Part shown: positions 20,921 through 22,277 of the stretch, in pieces | Layout of the letters: each line of letters begins with the position of its first letter | How positions within the stretch are numbered: the stretch's first letter is position 1 | From: Bacteroidota bacterium | GTDB lineage: Bacteria; Bacteroidota; Bacteroidia; Bacteroidales; Lentimicrobiaceae | Direction: 5' to 3' | Assembly: GCA_023417935.1 (NCBI GenBank) | Contig: JAEZDY010000033.1 | Location: forward strand, 1 to 22,277 | DNA: 22,277 nt | Notes under the pieces: model-generated | The model's database searches: none | Told to the model about the DNA's origin: nothing | Seen by the model: the letters and a program-made list of their open reading frames with translations, nothing else | Program-made: the position numbers and the translations under genes

Positions 20921-22277
20921 ATGAAAGCACCATTACAAAAATTGAAAAGCACCTTCCTGCTTATCATCATGCTGATGATGACGGTGGGATGGAGTAATCT
21001 GGCTGTTGGGCAGTGTACTGTTATGACGGATAAGGATGATTATGCTCCGGGGGAAACGGTAATTATTACCGGAACTAATTGGCTGCCTGGTGAGTCAGTA
21101 ATGCTCACCCTGGTACATATTGAACCAAATATGCCTTCCCATGACCATGAATCATGGTTCACATGGGCAGACGCAAATGGCAATATCTACGACACCTGGT
21201 TTGTTGAAGAACAAGAACTGGGAACAACATTCAGGCTTGAAGCTTTGGGTGGAGAGTCAAATTGTTATGCGGAGTGTTTTTTTACGGATGCTAATGTACA
21301 ATTTCGTGCATTAAACATTGACGAGAATGAACTTCCTGCAGGCTCTCTATCGGTATCAGTAACTTATTATAAGCACCCTAATGGAACTCTTACACAAGAA
21401 TCAATAGTAATCACAACCCCAGGACCTGGAAACATCAGTGTCCAGTCAGGAACAGCAGTTACTTATTCGTATCCACAAACTATCAACCTGGGTGGTTTAA
21501 CTTACAATTACAATACTTCAACTCCAAGCTCAGGATTCATAGTTAATAGCAATTATACCGGTAATGATGCTGTAAAAGGATATTATGAAATTTCTTGCAT
21601 AGCTCCAGAAATTACTTGTCCAGAAAACATCTCTGTGAATAATGAAATTGGATCTTGTGCAAAAGAAATAGACTTGAATAGTTACATCTCTGCAACAGGC
21701 GATCCATATCCAAGTATTACATACATGATTGGTAGTACAACAATTACTTCACCTTATATTTTTCCAGTTGGGACTACTACAGTAACTGCAACTGCGACTA
21801 ATTCATGTGGCAGTGATGATTGTACATTTAATGTGGTGGTGACAGATAATGAACCTCCTGTATTAAACCCGGATCCGGCACCTGTAACAGTTGCTTGCTT
21901 AAGCGAGGTACCTGCCATGATATCTTTAGATTGGACTGACAATTGCGGTGGCAGTGGTTCAGTATCAGGTGTTGATGGTGATCTTGTGGGAACTGCATGT
22001 AACGGTACAATCGCAAGAACATGGAATGTTTCTGATGCTTCTAACAATCCTGCTGTTACCAGAACTCAAGTAATCACGGTAGAGGATAATACTGCTCCGG
22101 TTCTTACTGGTGTTCCTGATAACGTGATTGTTGCTTGTCATGAGATTCCGGCACCCGCTGTAGTTACAGCAGCTGATCTTTGTGATCCTAATGTCCCTGT
22201 TAACTATTCAGAGACAAGAACAGATGGCAACTGTCCTAATAATTATACGCTAACCCGCACTTGGACAGCAGCTGATG
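20921..22277 (+). CDS. HYR-repeat surface protein, N-terminal part (runs off the window)
   Basis: ATG at 20921; the frame is open to the window end (452 residues seen, no stop). The signal peptide runs to about residue 30 (MKAPLQKLKSTFLLIIMLMM, then a AVG|Q cleavage). Residues ~33-125 form a domain starting TDKDDYAPGETVIITGTNWL and ending CFFTDANVQFRALN, which I know as the N-terminal domain of large HYR-containing Bacteroidota proteins. A beta-rich linker follows. From ~235 come HYR-type repeats: APEITCPENISVNNEIGSCA; an 80-residue unit with SEVPAMISLDWTDNCGGSGS and SNNPAVTRTQVITVEDN; then CHEIPAPAVVTAADLCDPN. These repeats are clear paralogues of those at 17811-18290. An adhesin or matrix role at the cell surface is likely; a T9SS sorting domain would be expected at the unseen C-terminus. 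Confidence 0.85.
   Translation, partial: MKAPLQKLKSTFLLIIMLMMTVGWSNLAVGQCTVMTDKDDYAPGETVIITGTNWLPGESVMLTLVHIEPNMPSHDHESWFTWADANGNIYDTWFVEEQELGTTFRLEALGGESNCYAECFFTDANVQFRALNIDENELPAGSLSVSVTYYKHPNGTLTQESIVITTPGPGNISVQSGTAVTYSYPQTINLGGLTYNYNTSTPSSGFIVNSNYTGNDAVKGYYEISCIAPEITCPENISVNNEIGSCAKEIDLNSYISATGDPYPSITYMIGSTTITSPYIFPVGTTTVTATATNSCGSDDCTFNVVVTDNEPPVLNPDPAPVTVACLSEVPAMISLDWTDNCGGSGSVSGVDGDLVGTACNGTIARTWNVSDASNNPAVTRTQVITVEDNTAPVLTGVPDNVIVACHEIPAPAVVTAADLCDPNVPVNYSETRTDGNCPNNYTLTRTWTAAD

Overview
The window looks like a piece of a Bacteroidota chromosome (class Bacteroidia or a close relative), probably an environmental or wastewater lineage. Support: several secreted proteins end in type IX secretion (T9SS) sorting domains; upstream regions carry TAnnTTTG-type -7 elements rather than sigma70 boxes; there is a TonB-dependent receptor with an N-terminal carboxypeptidase-regulatory-like domain, LytS/LytTR signalling, an AraC regulator with a membrane-embedded sensor, and HYR-repeat surface proteins. 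No tRNA, rRNA, CRISPR array or intact transposase is visible.

Layout. 1-771: non-coding, with AT-rich short repeats, a two-hairpin dispersed element (416-512) and a decayed tonB 3' end (minus strand). 772-2898: T9SS-exported protein with about 14 Asp-box (YCF48/BNR-like) motifs. 3035-4505: three-gene plus-strand operon read as a toxin-antitoxin-chaperone (TAC) module: RelE/HigB-like toxin candidate, XRE antitoxin with a C-terminal tail, and a SecB-like chaperone. 4506-4770: dispersed repeats, including a second copy of the two-hairpin element. 4771-6879 (minus): T9SS-exported double-propeller protein built from 14 Reg_prop-type repeats. 6925-7995: about 1.07 kb of nested inverted repeats with five long hairpins and no gene. 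8057-9596 (minus): Rrf2 regulator with a three-cysteine cluster followed by a lipoprotein copper nitrite reductase (NirK) with all copper ligands. 9815-11681 (plus): AraC regulator and an exported DUF6448-like protein. 11709-16725 (minus): four co-directional genes, TonB-dependent receptor, exported helical/TPR-like protein, LytS-type histidine kinase and LytTR response regulator. 16726-17468: non-coding, with regulatory sites, orphan hairpins and a terminator. 17469-19457: 5'-truncated HYR-repeat protein with a T9SS domain. 19683-20156: small exported protein of six 20-residue repeats. 20157-20920: low-complexity repeats. 20921 to the window end: start of a large HYR-repeat surface protein, cut by the edge.

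How the genes work together. The receptor operon carries two perfect 11-bp direct repeats, 21 bp start to start, directly upstream of a good -33/-7 promoter; this is the geometry LytTR regulators bind, so the last gene of the operon may activate the first. The Rrf2-NirK pair fits nitrite/NO-responsive control, and a 17-bp inverted repeat lies just upstream of rrf2. The TAC module is the most likely defence or stress system. The 17-22 kb region looks like a recombining cluster of HYR surface-protein paralogues.
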